Notes: a model not told the origin generated them from the sequence alone. A DNA stretch of 64,000 nucleotides from Salinimonas lutimaris (GCF_005222225.1 NZ_CP036536.1:1264001-1328000); one strand, 5' to 3'; shown: positions 44,879 to 54,109, counted from the first letter of the stretch. Program-made: numbers and translations.

Positions 44879-47449
44879 TTACATCTTGGCTTCAATACCC
44901 GATTTGGTGTCCAGCAAAGACTGGTTGCCGGGTTTAAGCTGCAATGCCTGGCGGATGAGCTTATGGGCTTCATCAAGGCGGTTTTGCTGCCCCAGTAACC
45001 ATGCCAGGTTATTCATGGCAATCCAGTTTTTAGGCTGGGAGTCTACTACCTGCTGGTAATAGCCGATAGCTTTTTCTGGTTCGCTCTGGGCCAGTTCTCC
45101 GGCCAGCATCATTGTTACCTGAATATCGTTGCTGTGGTTACTTAAGTGTTTTTCCAGTACCGATACGCCTTGTTGCTCTTGACCACTGGCTTTGAGTGCC
45201 TGATAGTAATACTGCACCGCAGCAGTGATAGGGCGGGCTGAGTAAGCATCTTTCAGCTGGTTTACGGCCTCACTGTTGTTACCCAGAAGCAAGTTGATAC
45301 GGCCCATCAGCAGCTGGTATTCCGGGTCACCTTTGCCAACGTCAGTGACTTTTTGTAAGGCAGTTTTGGCATTGCTGGCTGACTTTTTACCTAACTGAAT
45401 ACGTGCTTCAATCATGGCAGCCTGATCAGCGGCTTCCGTATTGCTTTTATCAATACCGCTTAATGTTTTAAGCGCTTCATTAGGCCGGTTGTTCATGGCC
45501 TGTGCTTTGGCCAGCGTGAGTAATATCTGGTTATTGGCTTTATCTTCAATCACCAGTCTGCGTAGCACATCTACCGCACGTTGGGGCTTGCCGGTTTTAA
45601 TCAGCGAGTCACCCAGCAAATATTTGGCCATAGGCTCATCCAGGCCATTAAAAGCGGCTTCGTTACCGATCTCTATCACCTGGGCATAGTTACCGGCAAG
45701 ATACTGAGCATAAAGACGTGTAAAAGCACTGGTCTGGTCGTTGCCAGTAATTTGCTTAACCAGTGGCTGAGGGCTTTCCTGTAGCGCCGCTAAGCTTCGG
45801 AAGCTGCCTAATAGTGCGTTGCGGTTATTAGGCGCCTGTTCAAGCACTTTACCAAAGCCGGCTTTTGCCTGGGCAAACTCACCCTGGTTAAACGCCCGTG
45901 CTGCCTTATCGTTTAAAGCAATGACGTTTTCCGGTTCCAGCTCCAGCACTTTGCTGTAAATGCCGGGTAAATTATCGGTGTTACCCAGATACTTTTCCAG
46001 TTCGGCAGACAGCAGGTAGTTTTGTACGTTGTTGGGCTCTTCACTGATCCAGCTGTCTAACATTTCACGGGCTTCTGCCGTATCACCAGATGAGGTTTTC
46101 ATCGATAGCAGCAGAGCTTTTGACTGTGACGTGCTGGCTGTATCCGGGTTATTCAAAATGGCTTTGCTGGACTCTTCAATCAGCTGAGCACCGGTGGCAT
46201 CACCCGACAATGCTTTTAGCATACCTAACTGCTGGCGCTTACGGTCAGTATCCACTTTCGACATATCAATGGTGTCGATGATTTTCTTTGCATCGTCGGT
46301 GCGGCCGCTTTCCAGCAAACTAAAACTGGTATTAACAGCCAGATTGGTATTCTGGGCGGTCATTTCCGGGTTGCTCAGCATCATGTTAAAGGCATCGCGT
46401 GACGCACCTACCTGAAGCTTTGCCGCTACATACATTTGTTTGGCCGGGTGGGTGGCCGGAACATCATTCACAATTTTTGACAGGTTTTGAATGGCCTGCT
46501 CGTAATTACCCACCCTGAAGTTGGTTAAGCCGGCAATATATGAGGTAAGCGGCGATGCCATACCATTGGCCATAGCCCGTTCAATTAACACATTGGCCTG
46601 TTCAAAATCCTGCTCGGAAATAGCAATCAGCGCTTTTTGCTGGTTAGCCAGGGGCTGGTCTTTAAAACGTTTTAAAATGTTGTCTACGTACGGCTTGGCG
46701 CCGGCATAGTCATTTAGCTGCAGGTAAGCCTGAGAAATGTTCAGATTCAGGCGCAGGTACATGGGTTTTTCTTCCAGCATGCGCTTGTAAGTTTGTGTGG
46801 TCAGCTCATAGTCTTTCAGACGGTAGGCAATTTCACCCACCAGAGAGCTTACCAGCCAGTCATCTTTAAATTCTTTGGCAGCGCGTTCAAGTACCTGGGT
46901 ATTGTCGGTATCCCGGTTTATCAGATAGGTTACGGAGAGGTCCTGCAGCATCTTGTTAGCTGCATCACCACCCTGAGTGGCCTGCGCAAACAGCGATTGG
47001 GCTTTGTCAGCTTCATTACTGCGTGCGGCAAGCAGTGCCGCAATGGCCTGACCTTTGGCTTTTGCCTGGCTGTTTAGCTTGCCTTCCAGATCGCCAAAAA
47101 TAGAATCAAACTGTTCAGTTTCACCACTGGCGTATAATGCTGTGAAGTATTCAGATGCAAAATCCGATACATCAGCGTTCATATTAATGGCTTTTTCAAA
47201 TGAACTGACCGCGCTTTCCATATCGCCTAACCCGTAATAGGTTTTGGCCAGCAGAATTCGCGCCTGGGTATCATCAGGAGAGGTTTGAACCGCGTTACGC
47301 AGCGTAACCACCGCTTCCTGATAATTGTCTGACTTTAGCGCTTCCTGCGCTGTCTGCAGTTGATCTTCCAGTGACGGCTGGCCACAACCGGCCAGTAAAC
47401 CTAATGAAATTGCACCGGCAAGGGCAGACTTTAAAAGCATTCTATCCAT
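44879..47449 (-). CDS. prsT: PEP-CTERM/exosortase-system TPR lipoprotein PrsT
   Basis: Large periplasmic TPR lipoprotein required with exosortase A for PEP-CTERM-dependent floc or biofilm matrix in related systems. A lipobox lies at GLLAGCGQPSLEDQLQTAQ, with the lipidated Cys at about residue 22. Most of the 856 residues are tetratricopeptide repeats with the typical alternation (e.g. YQEAVVTLRNAVQTSPDDTQARILLAKTYYGLGDMESAVSSFEKAI). Helix pairs run throughout, and it ends MNNLAWLLGQQNRLDEAHKLIRQALQLKP. ATG 47449 is used; ATG 47440 three codons later would leave the lipoprotein signal intact and is equally possible. A second copy exists at 58301. Interaction with XrtA is expected but not shown here. 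Confidence 0.92.
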   Translation of the reverse strand: MDRMLLKSALAGAISLGLLAGCGQPSLEDQLQTAQEALKSDNYQEAVVTLRNAVQTSPDDTQARILLAKTYYGLGDMESAVSSFEKAINMNADVSDFASEYFTALYASGETEQFDSIFGDLEGKLNSQAKAKGQAIAALLAARSNEADKAQSLFAQATQGGDAANKMLQDLSVTYLINRDTDNTQVLERAAKEFKDDWLVSSLVGEIAYRLKDYELTTQTYKRMLEEKPMYLRLNLNISQAYLQLNDYAGAKPYVDNILKRFKDQPLANQQKALIAISEQDFEQANVLIERAMANGMASPLTSYIAGLTNFRVGNYEQAIQNLSKIVNDVPATHPAKQMYVAAKLQVGASRDAFNMMLSNPEMTAQNTNLAVNTSFSLLESGRTDDAKKIIDTIDMSKVDTDRKRQQLGMLKALSGDATGAQLIEESSKAILNNPDTASTSQSKALLLSMKTSSGDTAEAREMLDSWISEEPNNVQNYLLSAELEKYLGNTDNLPGIYSKVLELEPENVIALNDKAARAFNQGEFAQAKAGFGKVLEQAPNNRNALLGSFRSLAALQESPQPLVKQITGNDQTSAFTRLYAQYLAGNYAQVIEIGNEAAFNGLDEPMAKYLLGDSLIKTGKPQRAVDVLRRLVIEDKANNQILLTLAKAQAMNNRPNEALKTLSGIDKSNTEAADQAAMIEARIQLGKKSASNAKTALQKVTDVGKGDPEYQLLMGRINLLLGNNSEAVNQLKDAYSARPITAAVQYYYQALKASGQEQQGVSVLEKHLSNHSNDIQVTMMLAGELAQSEPEKAIGYYQQVVDSQPKNWIAMNNLAWLLGQQNRLDEAHKLIRQALQLKPGNQSLLDTKSGIEAKM

Positions 47450-47704
47450 AACCTACTACTTAACCTTTTTCTAAAGTGATGGCTTACTGTAAGCCTAAAG
47501 TATATAAAAGAAAAGACTACGCTATAAGGGCTGTACAGGTTTAGTACGGAAAAAAAATAAGTTTATCAATTTTCAGGGAAAACAGCTTGCGCTTCTTGTT
47601 TTACAGTAATTTTTTGCAGTCATATTTTCTGAACGATTGTCAAAAATTTTTACAGAAAGAATTTTTGTTGTATTAAAGTGATTTTAAATCAACACCTTGT
47701 GTTG
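47450..47704. other. Divergent intergenic region between prsT and the small PEP-CTERM-like gene
   Basis: AT-rich; no gene. GGCTTACTGTAAGCC (about 47483-47497) is a near-perfect inverted repeat close to the prsT start and may be an operator. The sigma-54-like site follows at 47705. Confidence 0.45.
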
Positions 47705-47720
47705 TGGCTTAAATCTTGCT
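47705..47720 (+). promoter_or_regulatory. Sigma-54 promoter-like site before the 47.75-kb gene
   Basis: TGGCTTAAATCTTGCT has intact TGGC and TTGCT with exact spacing, 32 bases before the ATG. It lies inside the frame of the longer possible start at 47678, which argues for the start at 47753. Confidence 0.65.
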
Positions 47721-47752
47721 CATGTGTTTTTTTGTACACAAGGAAGTTAATC

Positions 47753-48361
47753 ATGAAAACTTTTTTACTAGGAATTTTACTATTATCATCGTCATTAGCC
47801 CACAGCGCTATTTTGTCGTACCCTATTATCAGTGAATATGGTTCAGGATATGATGAGCGAACATATAACGCACAACTAGATTGGGCCTCATATCTTTTCG
47901 AAGCTGACTTGGGTGTAGAAAAGATATATGGATTTCAGCTTTACATGGAACTAGCCCCTTCATCAATATTTTATGGTAGCTCCAGTTTGGGATTCGGTGT
48001 CAATAGAAATTATTTGTTTAACGGATGGTTATATAACGGCATCACGTTAAATGAATTATCACCAAAAGTCATGCGATACTCAATGTACAAAGAATTAGAA
48101 ATCGAGGAGCAGTCTTATAACAAATTTGCCGTAGGGATGGCTTACAATAAAAGAGAGTTTTCAAGATTTATGTTGAAAAACGTAACTTTATTTTTTTCTA
48201 CAGATATTCATGACAGGTTTTATCCTGATACTGCTAATGCCCCATACTTGCCTCCGATAGGCGAGCCGATATATTACCATCAGATATCCGAACCGCCTAC
48301 TTACATGCTGTATTGTCTTTTGTTTATCCTATGCCTTAGGGGATGTAAAAAAATTATTTAA
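47753..48361 (+). CDS. Small secreted protein with degenerate PEP-CTERM-like signal
   Basis: Unknown family, 202 residues. The start is ATG 47753 (MKTFLLGILLLSSSLAHSA, a clear signal peptide) after RBS AAGGAAG. An upstream start at 47678 would include the promoter and lose the signal. The mature part is rich in Tyr, Ser and aromatic residues (SEYGSGYDERTYNAQLDW, SSLGFGVNRNYLFNGWLYNG). The C terminus ends in ISEPPTYMLY, a hydrophobic helix LLFILCL, then RGCKK. This is the three-part exosortase signal with SEPPT in place of VPEPST. Together with the promoter this suggests a true XrtA substrate that family models may miss. Function unknown. Confidence 0.65.
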   Translation: MKTFLLGILLLSSSLAHSAILSYPIISEYGSGYDERTYNAQLDWASYLFEADLGVEKIYGFQLYMELAPSSIFYGSSSLGFGVNRNYLFNGWLYNGITLNELSPKVMRYSMYKELEIEEQSYNKFAVGMAYNKREFSRFMLKNVTLFFSTDIHDRFYPDTANAPYLPPIGEPIYYHQISEPPTYMLYCLLFILCLRGCKKII

Positions 48362-48436
48362 TTACAATGGTGAGGCCGGGAATGTATGACTGCCGGCCCG
48401 TGCCTTCACCGAAGTCTCTAAATCAACCACATTAAA

Positions 48437-49345
48437 CTACAAATAGTCGTATCTTTGAGAAAAATACTTTGTTTTAGTTTTTATCGTCGAAACTGTATCA
48501 TCAGAAAGTTGCTCCTTCCATGACAAGTCTTCGGTCACGGTATAATCAAAAGAAGCTCTCATTCTATTGCCAAGAATGTGACTTTTAAGTTTTTCCTGCA
48601 TGAAGTCGGAACTGATGTCATTCCCAAGAAAATCTTTTATTCGTGATAGAGTGGCTTCCAGTTCGTTACACACGTCTTCATATCTCACATCAAGCACTAC
48701 AACATTTTTTCGTTTTTTTAGCTGCTCTACACTTTTTATATAATCATTCCATTCTGTGATCGCAGTATCAATCATGTTTTCATCAATATCTCTGTTCTTT
48801 CGATATGAGTTACAAAATGCGGCTGGATCTCTAACCAAATGAATAACCTTGACTTTTTCTTGCTTATAAAAATCGGAAAAAAGCTGCGCTCTGCGAATGG
48901 ATTTTGTTCCATCGATATAAATTTTGGCATTGGAATACTCGAGCGCGCTTTTAAAAAAATCGATTTGAGATTGTAGGAAATTATTAATTTTTTTTGTTAC
49001 CCCGGTGGCATGAGCAAAGGTATTCCTTAAAAAGGAATCTCTAATTGGGGATGTTAGATATTTATTCAGGACATGGTTTTCATGGAATCGGGGCAGGATT
49101 ACATGGTCGTCATAGTTCCATGCTTCATGAAACTCTGTTTCTTTGCTGTAGTTAGTCGTCTGAGTATAAAAATCACACTCGTCTATATGCTGTCCGCAGG
49201 AGCATATGTATCTACGTTTGTCATACTTGTTGAAAGGAAATGTCTCGCCATTACAAACAATATCAGGATTTGAATCCAGAATAAGCGAAAAAAGCGTGGC
49301 GCCCGAATACCAGTTTGACAACAAAAATACAGTGTTCATAAACAT
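48437..49345 (-). CDS. Sulfotransferase family protein
   Basis: Third PAPS-type sulfotransferase. The 5'-PSB loop is FLLSNWYSGATLFSLILDSNPD (8-29, with the catalytic loop Ser-Gly-Ala-Thr in place of the usual Ser-Gly-Thr/Ser). The 3'-PB region is VIHLVRDPAAFCNSYRKNR (about 172-190). VLDVRYEDVCNELEATLSRI follows in the usual position. The length is 302 residues; several Cys (CSCGQHIDECDFY) are unusual and might bind zinc. AT-rich. The gene is not linked to a glycosyltransferase. It could act on the polysaccharide or on a secreted protein or lipid. Confidence 0.78.
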   Translation of the reverse strand: MFMNTVFLLSNWYSGATLFSLILDSNPDIVCNGETFPFNKYDKRRYICSCGQHIDECDFYTQTTNYSKETEFHEAWNYDDHVILPRFHENHVLNKYLTSPIRDSFLRNTFAHATGVTKKINNFLQSQIDFFKSALEYSNAKIYIDGTKSIRRAQLFSDFYKQEKVKVIHLVRDPAAFCNSYRKNRDIDENMIDTAITEWNDYIKSVEQLKKRKNVVVLDVRYEDVCNELEATLSRIKDFLGNDISSDFMQEKLKSHILGNRMRASFDYTVTEDLSWKEQLSDDTVSTIKTKTKYFSQRYDYL

Positions 49346-49421
49346 CCTTTTAAATAAAACTGTTATTAAATATTATCGCAATAAGCAAATTGTTTGAATA
49401 TTTTTATATAAAATAAATCAT

Positions 49422-49447
49422 AAAAAAAGGCTCCCGAAGGAGCCTTA
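49422..49447 (-). terminator. Terminator of PepA-like copy 1
   Basis: AAGGCTCCCGAAGGAGCCTT hairpin with an A tract to its left (T tract on the minus strand). The same hairpin, nearly unchanged, follows the copies at 51.0, 53.2 and 55.15 kb. Confidence 0.85.
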
Positions 49448-49474
49448 AAGAATAGGGGTAGAGTGCGTCAGCAA

Positions 49475-50230
49475 TTATGCTTTGCGACGACGGGCAGCGC
49501 CCAGACCTAACAGACCTAAAGCCATTACTGCGATAGTTGACGGCTCAGGTACTTCATAGAACTGAGCAGATACGTCACCACGGGTAATTTGCGTACCGGC
49601 TTGTGCGAAAGAGTCAAAGTCACCGTTCACGTTAACCATCATAGAGAAAGGCTTAGGTGAAACGAAGTACTGGTCACCTTCAGCAGTCAGTTCGAAGTTC
49701 ATGAAATCGAAGTTGAAAGCAGTGATGGTGGTGTTACCAATTTTAGTACTGGTACCCAGGTTGTTACCGATACTGTCAGACAGTCCTAACAGGATGTCGT
49801 CGCCGCTGCCGACGATAGAGTCAACATTATTGTCATCAGACAGGCCAGTATCGTTGTTCACGTCCAGGAACAGGCTGAAGCCACCGGTGTCGCCTACGAA
49901 GAAGTTAACGATACCGTCTTTACCTGAGGTGCCCTGTGCGTTGAATGTTGCGTACAGAGAGTAAGTGCTGTTCAGACCTGTGTTCAGAGAGTTAGAGCCC
50001 AGGAAGAACTGGCCAAACGTTGCGAACGCAGAGGCAGTGAAGTTACCTGCACCGTCAAAAGTAATGCGTTCTACGTAGCCACCGTTGATTTTATCAGCAG
50101 TCACTGAAGAACCAGAACCGGCCGCGTAAGCTTCATCAACAGTAAACTGAACAAAGTCAGCAGATGCAGTGAAAGAAGCAGCCAGGCCAGCAGTCAGAGC
50201 TAAAGATTGAACCAGCGATTTAATTTTCAT
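49475..50230 (-). CDS. PepA-family (flocculation-associated) PEP-CTERM protein, copy 1
   Basis: Secreted matrix protein of 251 residues. Signal peptide: MKIKSLVQSLALTAGLAASF with TASA before the cleavage. The mature part starts FVQFTVDEAYAAGS and contains TADKINGGYVERITFDGAG, GQFFLGSNSLN, FLDVNNDTGLSDD (a Ca-binding-like Asp/Asn loop) and PFSMMVNVNGDFDSF. These are hallmarks of the Zoogloea PepA family. The C terminus has VPEPST (about 226-231), a hydrophobic helix rich in Gly/Leu and then RRRK. Protein sequence identical to the 56.3-kb copy and two residues different from the 53.3-kb copy. The sigma-54-like site and terminator suggest it is monocistronic. Role: probably cell aggregation or binding of the polysaccharide (inference). 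Confidence 0.88.
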   Translation of the reverse strand: MKIKSLVQSLALTAGLAASFTASADFVQFTVDEAYAAGSGSSVTADKINGGYVERITFDGAGNFTASAFATFGQFFLGSNSLNTGLNSTYSLYATFNAQGTSGKDGIVNFFVGDTGGFSLFLDVNNDTGLSDDNNVDSIVGSGDDILLGLSDSIGNNLGTSTKIGNTTITAFNFDFMNFELTAEGDQYFVSPKPFSMMVNVNGDFDSFAQAGTQITRGDVSAQFYEVPEPSTIAVMALGLLGLGAARRRKA

Positions 50231-50283
50231 TTTCTATGTATTCCAAAAAGAGTTAAGGCATCAAGTATCCTCGCTATAGATAA

Positions 50284-50299
50284 TACACTTCTTGTGCCA
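50284..50299 (-). promoter_or_regulatory. Sigma-54-like promoter of PepA-like copy 1
   Basis: TGGCACAAGAAGTGTA: perfect -24 half; the -12 half has GTGT instead of TTGC, so it is a weaker match than at the 51.8- and 63.0-kb genes. 54 bases before the ATG. Confidence 0.45.
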
Positions 50300-50540
50300 A
50301 CTTTTTATGTCTATGATTTGTATGGACATATTGCCTTATATGCTGTGAGGGCATAAAGGGTGGTGTAAATATTCCTGACAGTAGTAAAAATGCTGAATCG
50401 TCTGTTATACAAGGGCTGTAGCGATGTTTTAAACAGCGTTTTGAGTGAAATAGTGAATCAAATCAATGGTCGGAGCAGTGGGGGGGGTATGGTGGGAATG
50501 GTTTTATGAGCTTTTGGGGCGGTGTAAAAAAATTGCTGTG
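50300..50540. repeat. Conserved upstream region shared by the three near-identical PepA-like genes
   Basis: About 290 bases before the ATG (50231-50520) reappear almost unchanged before the 53.3-kb (54041-54330) and 56.3-kb (57032-57330) genes, e.g. the shared GTCGGAG and GGGGCGGTGTAAAAAA stretches. The duplications therefore included promoter and leader. Confidence 0.8.
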
Positions 50541-50930
50541 AATTAATAGTTGTCGTCCCAGAACCACGAAGTGGTATCAAAGATCTGCCTGGCGCATGGC
50601 TACTTTGGTTCAATGGTTTTGTTGAGTTAGCCAAGATGTTCAGGAGATCCCCGATTACTTGGAGATGACGGAATTAACCTGCGGCCTTACGGGATGTAGG
50701 GAAGTATACGAGATTTCGGGAAGTAACCTCCGGCTTCAAGGGCTCATGGTTTTTACCAAAGGCTGATTCAAACAATCGTCGTCCCTGAACCACGAAGTGG
50801 TATCAGGGATCTCCTTGGAACATGACTCATTTAGTTCTAGGTTATTTTGCATCGGGCAACCTATTCAGGAGATCCCCGATGACTCGGGGATGACGGAATT
50901 AATGTGCAGCCTGACGGGATGACGGGAACT
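50540..50930. repeat. Two palindromic repeat units of the REP-like family
   Basis: Units at about 50550-50668 and 50778-50905, starting GTCGTCCC..ACCACGAAGTGG (hairpin) and ending in GATCCCCGATTACT/ACTCGGGGATGACGG. They are the reverse-complement relatives of the 13-14.8 kb units. The core GGCTACTTTGGTTCAATGG is conserved. Confidence 0.85.
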
Positions 50931-50984
50931 ATACGGGATGTCGGAAATGGTCTTCGGTCTTGGGAATAATCGTAAAAGAACAAA

Positions 50985-51012
50985 CAAAAAAAGGCTCCCG
51001 AAGGAGCCTTAA
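50985..51012 (-). terminator. Terminator of PepA-like copy 2
   Basis: AAGGCTCCCGAAGGAGCCTT with a flanking A tract, 29 bases beyond the stop codon. Confidence 0.85.
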
Positions 51013-51040
51013 ACACACACATATATTAGTCTGTCAGCAA

Positions 51041-51796
51041 TTATGCTTTACGACGACGGGCAGCGCCCAGGCCTAGCAGACCAAGTGCCATAACCGCTAC
51101 AGTTGAAGGCTCTGGTACTTCGTAGAACTGTGCAGAAACGTCACCACGAGTAATTTGTTCGCCTGCTTGTGCAAAGGCGTCGAAGTCACCGTTTACATTA
51201 ACCATCATAGAGAATGGAGTAGGTGATACGAAATACTGGTCACCTTCGTCAGTCAGTTCAAAGTTCATGAAATCGAAGTTGAACGCAGTTACCGTCTGAC
51301 CATTGATTGTAGTGCTGGTACCCAGGTTGTTGCCGATAGTAGAAGATGAACCTAACAGCAGATCTTCACCGTCACCTACTACAGAAGTAATGTCATTCTG
51401 GTCAGACAGCATAGTGTCGTTGTTAGAATCCAGATAGATGTTAAAACCACCTGTATCACCAATGAAGAAATCTACATTACCTTCTTCGCCTGCTGTACCT
51501 TCAGCATTAAAAGTCGCATACAGAGAGTATGTGTTGTTCAGACCAGAGTTCAGAGAGTTAGAACCCAGGAAGAACTGACCAAAAGTAGCAAAAGCAGATG
51601 CTGTGAAGTTGCCGTTACCATCGAACGTGATACGTTCTACGTAACCACCATTGATTTTATCAGCAGTAACCATTTCGCCACTACCTGCAGCATAGCTTTC
51701 GTCTACTGTGAACTCTACAAAGTTTGCAGAAGCAGTGAAAGAAGCAGCCAGACCAGCAGTAAGTGCCATTGATTTTACAAGTGTTTTGATTTTCAT
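51041..51796 (-). CDS. PepA-family PEP-CTERM protein, copy 2 (diverged)
   Basis: Same family and length (251 residues) as copy 1, with the signal peptide MKIKTLVKSMALTAGLAASF. Differences lie mostly in the loop region: AEGTAGEEGNVDFFIGDTGGF, DNNTMLSDQ-like loop (LDSNNDTMLSDQNDI) and NGQTVTAF. The sorting signal is VPEPSTVAVMALG with RRRK. It appears older than the three near-identical copies, since the codon positions have also diverged. A strong sigma-54-like site precedes it, and a conserved hairpin terminator ends it. Confidence 0.88.
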   Translation of the reverse strand: MKIKTLVKSMALTAGLAASFTASANFVEFTVDESYAAGSGEMVTADKINGGYVERITFDGNGNFTASAFATFGQFFLGSNSLNSGLNNTYSLYATFNAEGTAGEEGNVDFFIGDTGGFNIYLDSNNDTMLSDQNDITSVVGDGEDLLLGSSSTIGNNLGTSTTINGQTVTAFNFDFMNFELTDEGDQYFVSPTPFSMMVNVNGDFDAFAQAGEQITRGDVSAQFYEVPEPSTVAVMALGLLGLGAARRRKA

Positions 51797-51854
51797 AATT
51801 TATATCCGTATTCCAAAAATTAGTTAGGCTTTAATGAAGCCACGAATAAGTATG

Positions 51855-51870
51855 AGCAGGTTTGATGCCA
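51855..51870 (-). promoter_or_regulatory. Sigma-54-like promoter of PepA-like copy 2
   Basis: TGGCATCAAACCTGCT: TGGCA and CTGCT with exact spacing, 59 bases before the ATG. Confidence 0.6.
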
Positions 51871-52214
51871 GCTTTTGATAAAAAAGGGTGAGATGAGTAA
51901 GTTGTAAAAATGAGGGCTTAAACAGGATTTCTTGGTTAATCCTATATTTATGATTAATAAGAATTAATTTGATTTTGTGTCAGCCTTTTTTACACTTTTT
52001 TTATGTCGAAAATATGGTCTTTTATAGTAGATTTTTTCTAAGCCGGTAAAAGTGTCAGTTTCCTTTACAACTCGAAATTATATCACCCTGTAAAATAGTC
52101 GTAGATATGTAACAACTAGCCCAAAGTTACAGGGTCATATTTTACGATGTAAATAATGGGCAGGTGGGAGAGCACACTAATTTTTACCAGATAGCGGTTC
52201 TAAAGGCTGATTAA
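51871..52214. other. Intergenic, AT-rich, no gene
   Basis: About 340 bases upstream of the copy 2 promoter; no gene, and no recognisable repeat unit until 52215. Confidence 0.4.
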
Positions 52215-53205
52215 AATCGGATGTCGTCCCGGGAGCATGAAAGGCTAGCCGGGATCTCCTTGGAACATGGTTACCTTGGTTCAATGGTTTTGTTGGGTTA
52301 GACAGACTGTTAAGGAGATCTTCGATTACTCGGGGATGACGGAATTAACCTGTAGCCTTGCCAGATGTCGGAATCGGCTGACGATGGTAGAAGAGAATAA
52401 CCACTGTTACTAATAGCGATTTTATTGCTTCACCGTCGTCCCTGAACCGCGAAGCGATATCAGGGATCTCCTTGGAACATGGCTGCCTTGTTTCAATGGT
52501 TTTGTTGGGTTAGACAGACTGTTCAGGAGATCCCCGATTACTCGGGGATGACGGGAATTAACCTGCGGCCTTATGGGATGTCGGAATCGGATGACGATGG
52601 TAGGAGAGAATAACCACTGTTACTAATAGCGATTTTATTACTTCACCGTCGTCCCTGAACCTCGAAGCGGTATCACGGATCTCCTTGGAACATGGCTACC
52701 TTGGTTCAATGGTTTTGTTGGGTTAGGCCGACTGTTCAGGAGATCTTCGATTACTCGGGGATGACGGAATTAACCTGTAGCCTTGCCAGATGTCGGAATC
52801 GGCTGACGATGGTAGGAGAGAATAACCACTTTTACTAATAGCGGTTTTATTACTTCACCGTCGTCCCTGAACCTCGAAGCGGTATCACGGATCTCCTTGG
52901 AACATGGCTACCTTGGTTCAATGGTTTTGTTGGGTTAGGCCGACTGTTCAGGAGATCTTCGATTACTCGGGGATGACGGAATTAACCTGTAGCCTTGCCA
53001 GATGTCGGAATCGGCTGACGATGGTAGGAGAGAATAACCACTGTTACTAATAGCGATTTTATTGCTTCACCGTCGTCCCTGAACCGCGAAGCGGTATCAG
53101 GGATCTCCTTGGAACATGGCTACCTTGGTTCAATAGTTTTGTTGGGTTAGGCCGACTGTTAAGGAGATCCCCCGATTACTTGGGGATGACGGAAAATATA
53201 CGGGA
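52215..53205. repeat. Tandem array of ~212-bp units built on the REP-like element
   Basis: The string AATTAACCTG recurs at 52344, 52556, 52768 and 52979, giving a period of about 212. Each period holds one REP-like unit (GTCGTCCCTGAACC.CGAAGC, then GGATCTCCTTGGAACATGGC ... GGGGATGACGG) and a linker (GATGTCGGAATCGGCTGACG ... GGAGAGAATAACCACTG). The units are so alike that the expansion must be recent. The first and last are incomplete. Confidence 0.9.
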
Positions 53206-53232
53206 TGTCGGGATGACAGTGACGGAACAAAC

Positions 53233-53257
53233 AAAAAAGGCTCCCGAAGGAGCCTTA
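53233..53257 (-). terminator. Terminator of PepA-like copy 3
   Basis: AAGGCTCCCGAAGGAGCCTT with A tract; sequence through 53280 equals that after copy 1. Confidence 0.85.
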
Positions 53258-53284
53258 AAGAATAGGGGTAGAGTGCGTCAGCAA

Positions 53285-54040
53285 TTATGCTTTGCGACGA
53301 CGGGCAGCGCCCAGACCTAACAGACCTAAAGCCATTACTGCGATAGTTGACGGCTCAGGCACTTCATAGAACTGAGCAGATACGTCACCACGGGTAATTT
53401 GCGTACCGGCTTGGGCGAAAGAGTCAAAGTCACCGTTCACGTTAACCATCATAGAGAAAGGCTTAGGTGAAACGAAGTACTGGTCACCTTCAGCAGTCAG
53501 TTCGAAGTTCATGAAATCGAAGTTGAAAGCAGTGATGGTGGTGTTACCAATTTTAGTACTGGTACCCAGGTTGTTACCGATAGTGTCAGACAGTCCTAAC
53601 AGGATGTCGTCGCCGCTGCCGATGATAGAGTCAACATTGTTGTCATCAGACAGACCAGTATCGTTGTTCACGTCCAGGAACAGGCTGAAGCCACCGGTGT
53701 CGCCTACGAAGAAGTTAACGATACCGTCTTTACCTGAGGTGCCCTGTGCGTTGAATGTTGCGTACAGAGAGTAAGTGCTGTTCAGACCTGTGTTCAGAGA
53801 GTTAGAGCCCAGGAAGAACTGGCCAAACGTTGCGAACGCAGAGGCAGTGAAGTTACCTGCACCGTCAAAAGTAATGCGTTCTACGTAGCCACCGTTGATT
53901 TTATCAGCAGTCACTGAAGAACCAGAACCGGCCGCGTAAGCTTCATCAACAGTAAACTGAACAAAGTCAGCAGATGCAGTGAAAGAAGCAGCCAGGCCAG
54001 CAGTCAGAGCTAAAGATTGAACCAGCGATTTAATTTTCAT
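53285..54040 (-). CDS. PepA-family PEP-CTERM protein, copy 3 (near-identical to copy 1)
   Basis: Differs from copy 1 by two residues only (Val to Ile in the VDSIIGSGDD loop, Ser to Thr in LGLSDTIGNN). The signal peptide, VPEPST motif and RRRK tail are unchanged. The flanks (promoter region, terminator) are also nearly the same as copy 1, so it is a recent segmental duplication. Conservation of the whole protein despite duplication suggests gene conversion or very recent origin. Role as for copy 1; extra dosage is the probable effect. Confidence 0.88.
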   Translation of the reverse strand: MKIKSLVQSLALTAGLAASFTASADFVQFTVDEAYAAGSGSSVTADKINGGYVERITFDGAGNFTASAFATFGQFFLGSNSLNTGLNSTYSLYATFNAQGTSGKDGIVNFFVGDTGGFSLFLDVNNDTGLSDDNNVDSIIGSGDDILLGLSDTIGNNLGTSTKIGNTTITAFNFDFMNFELTAEGDQYFVSPKPFSMMVNVNGDFDSFAQAGTQITRGDVSAQFYEVPEPSTIAVMALGLLGLGAARRRKA

Positions 54041-54093
54041 TTTCTATGTATTCCAAAAAGAGTTAAGGCATCAAGTATCCTCGCTGTAGATAA

Positions 54094-54109
54094 TACACTT
54101 CTTGTGCCA
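54094..54109 (-). promoter_or_regulatory. Sigma-54-like promoter of PepA-like copy 3
   Basis: TGGCACAAGAAGTGTA, identical to copy 1. Same caveat on the -12 half. Confidence 0.45.

Noticed and set aside
47678..48361. Start at 47678 for the small PEP-CTERM-like gene
   Set aside because: The 25-residue extension spoils the signal peptide, lies across the sigma-54-like site and lacks an RBS.
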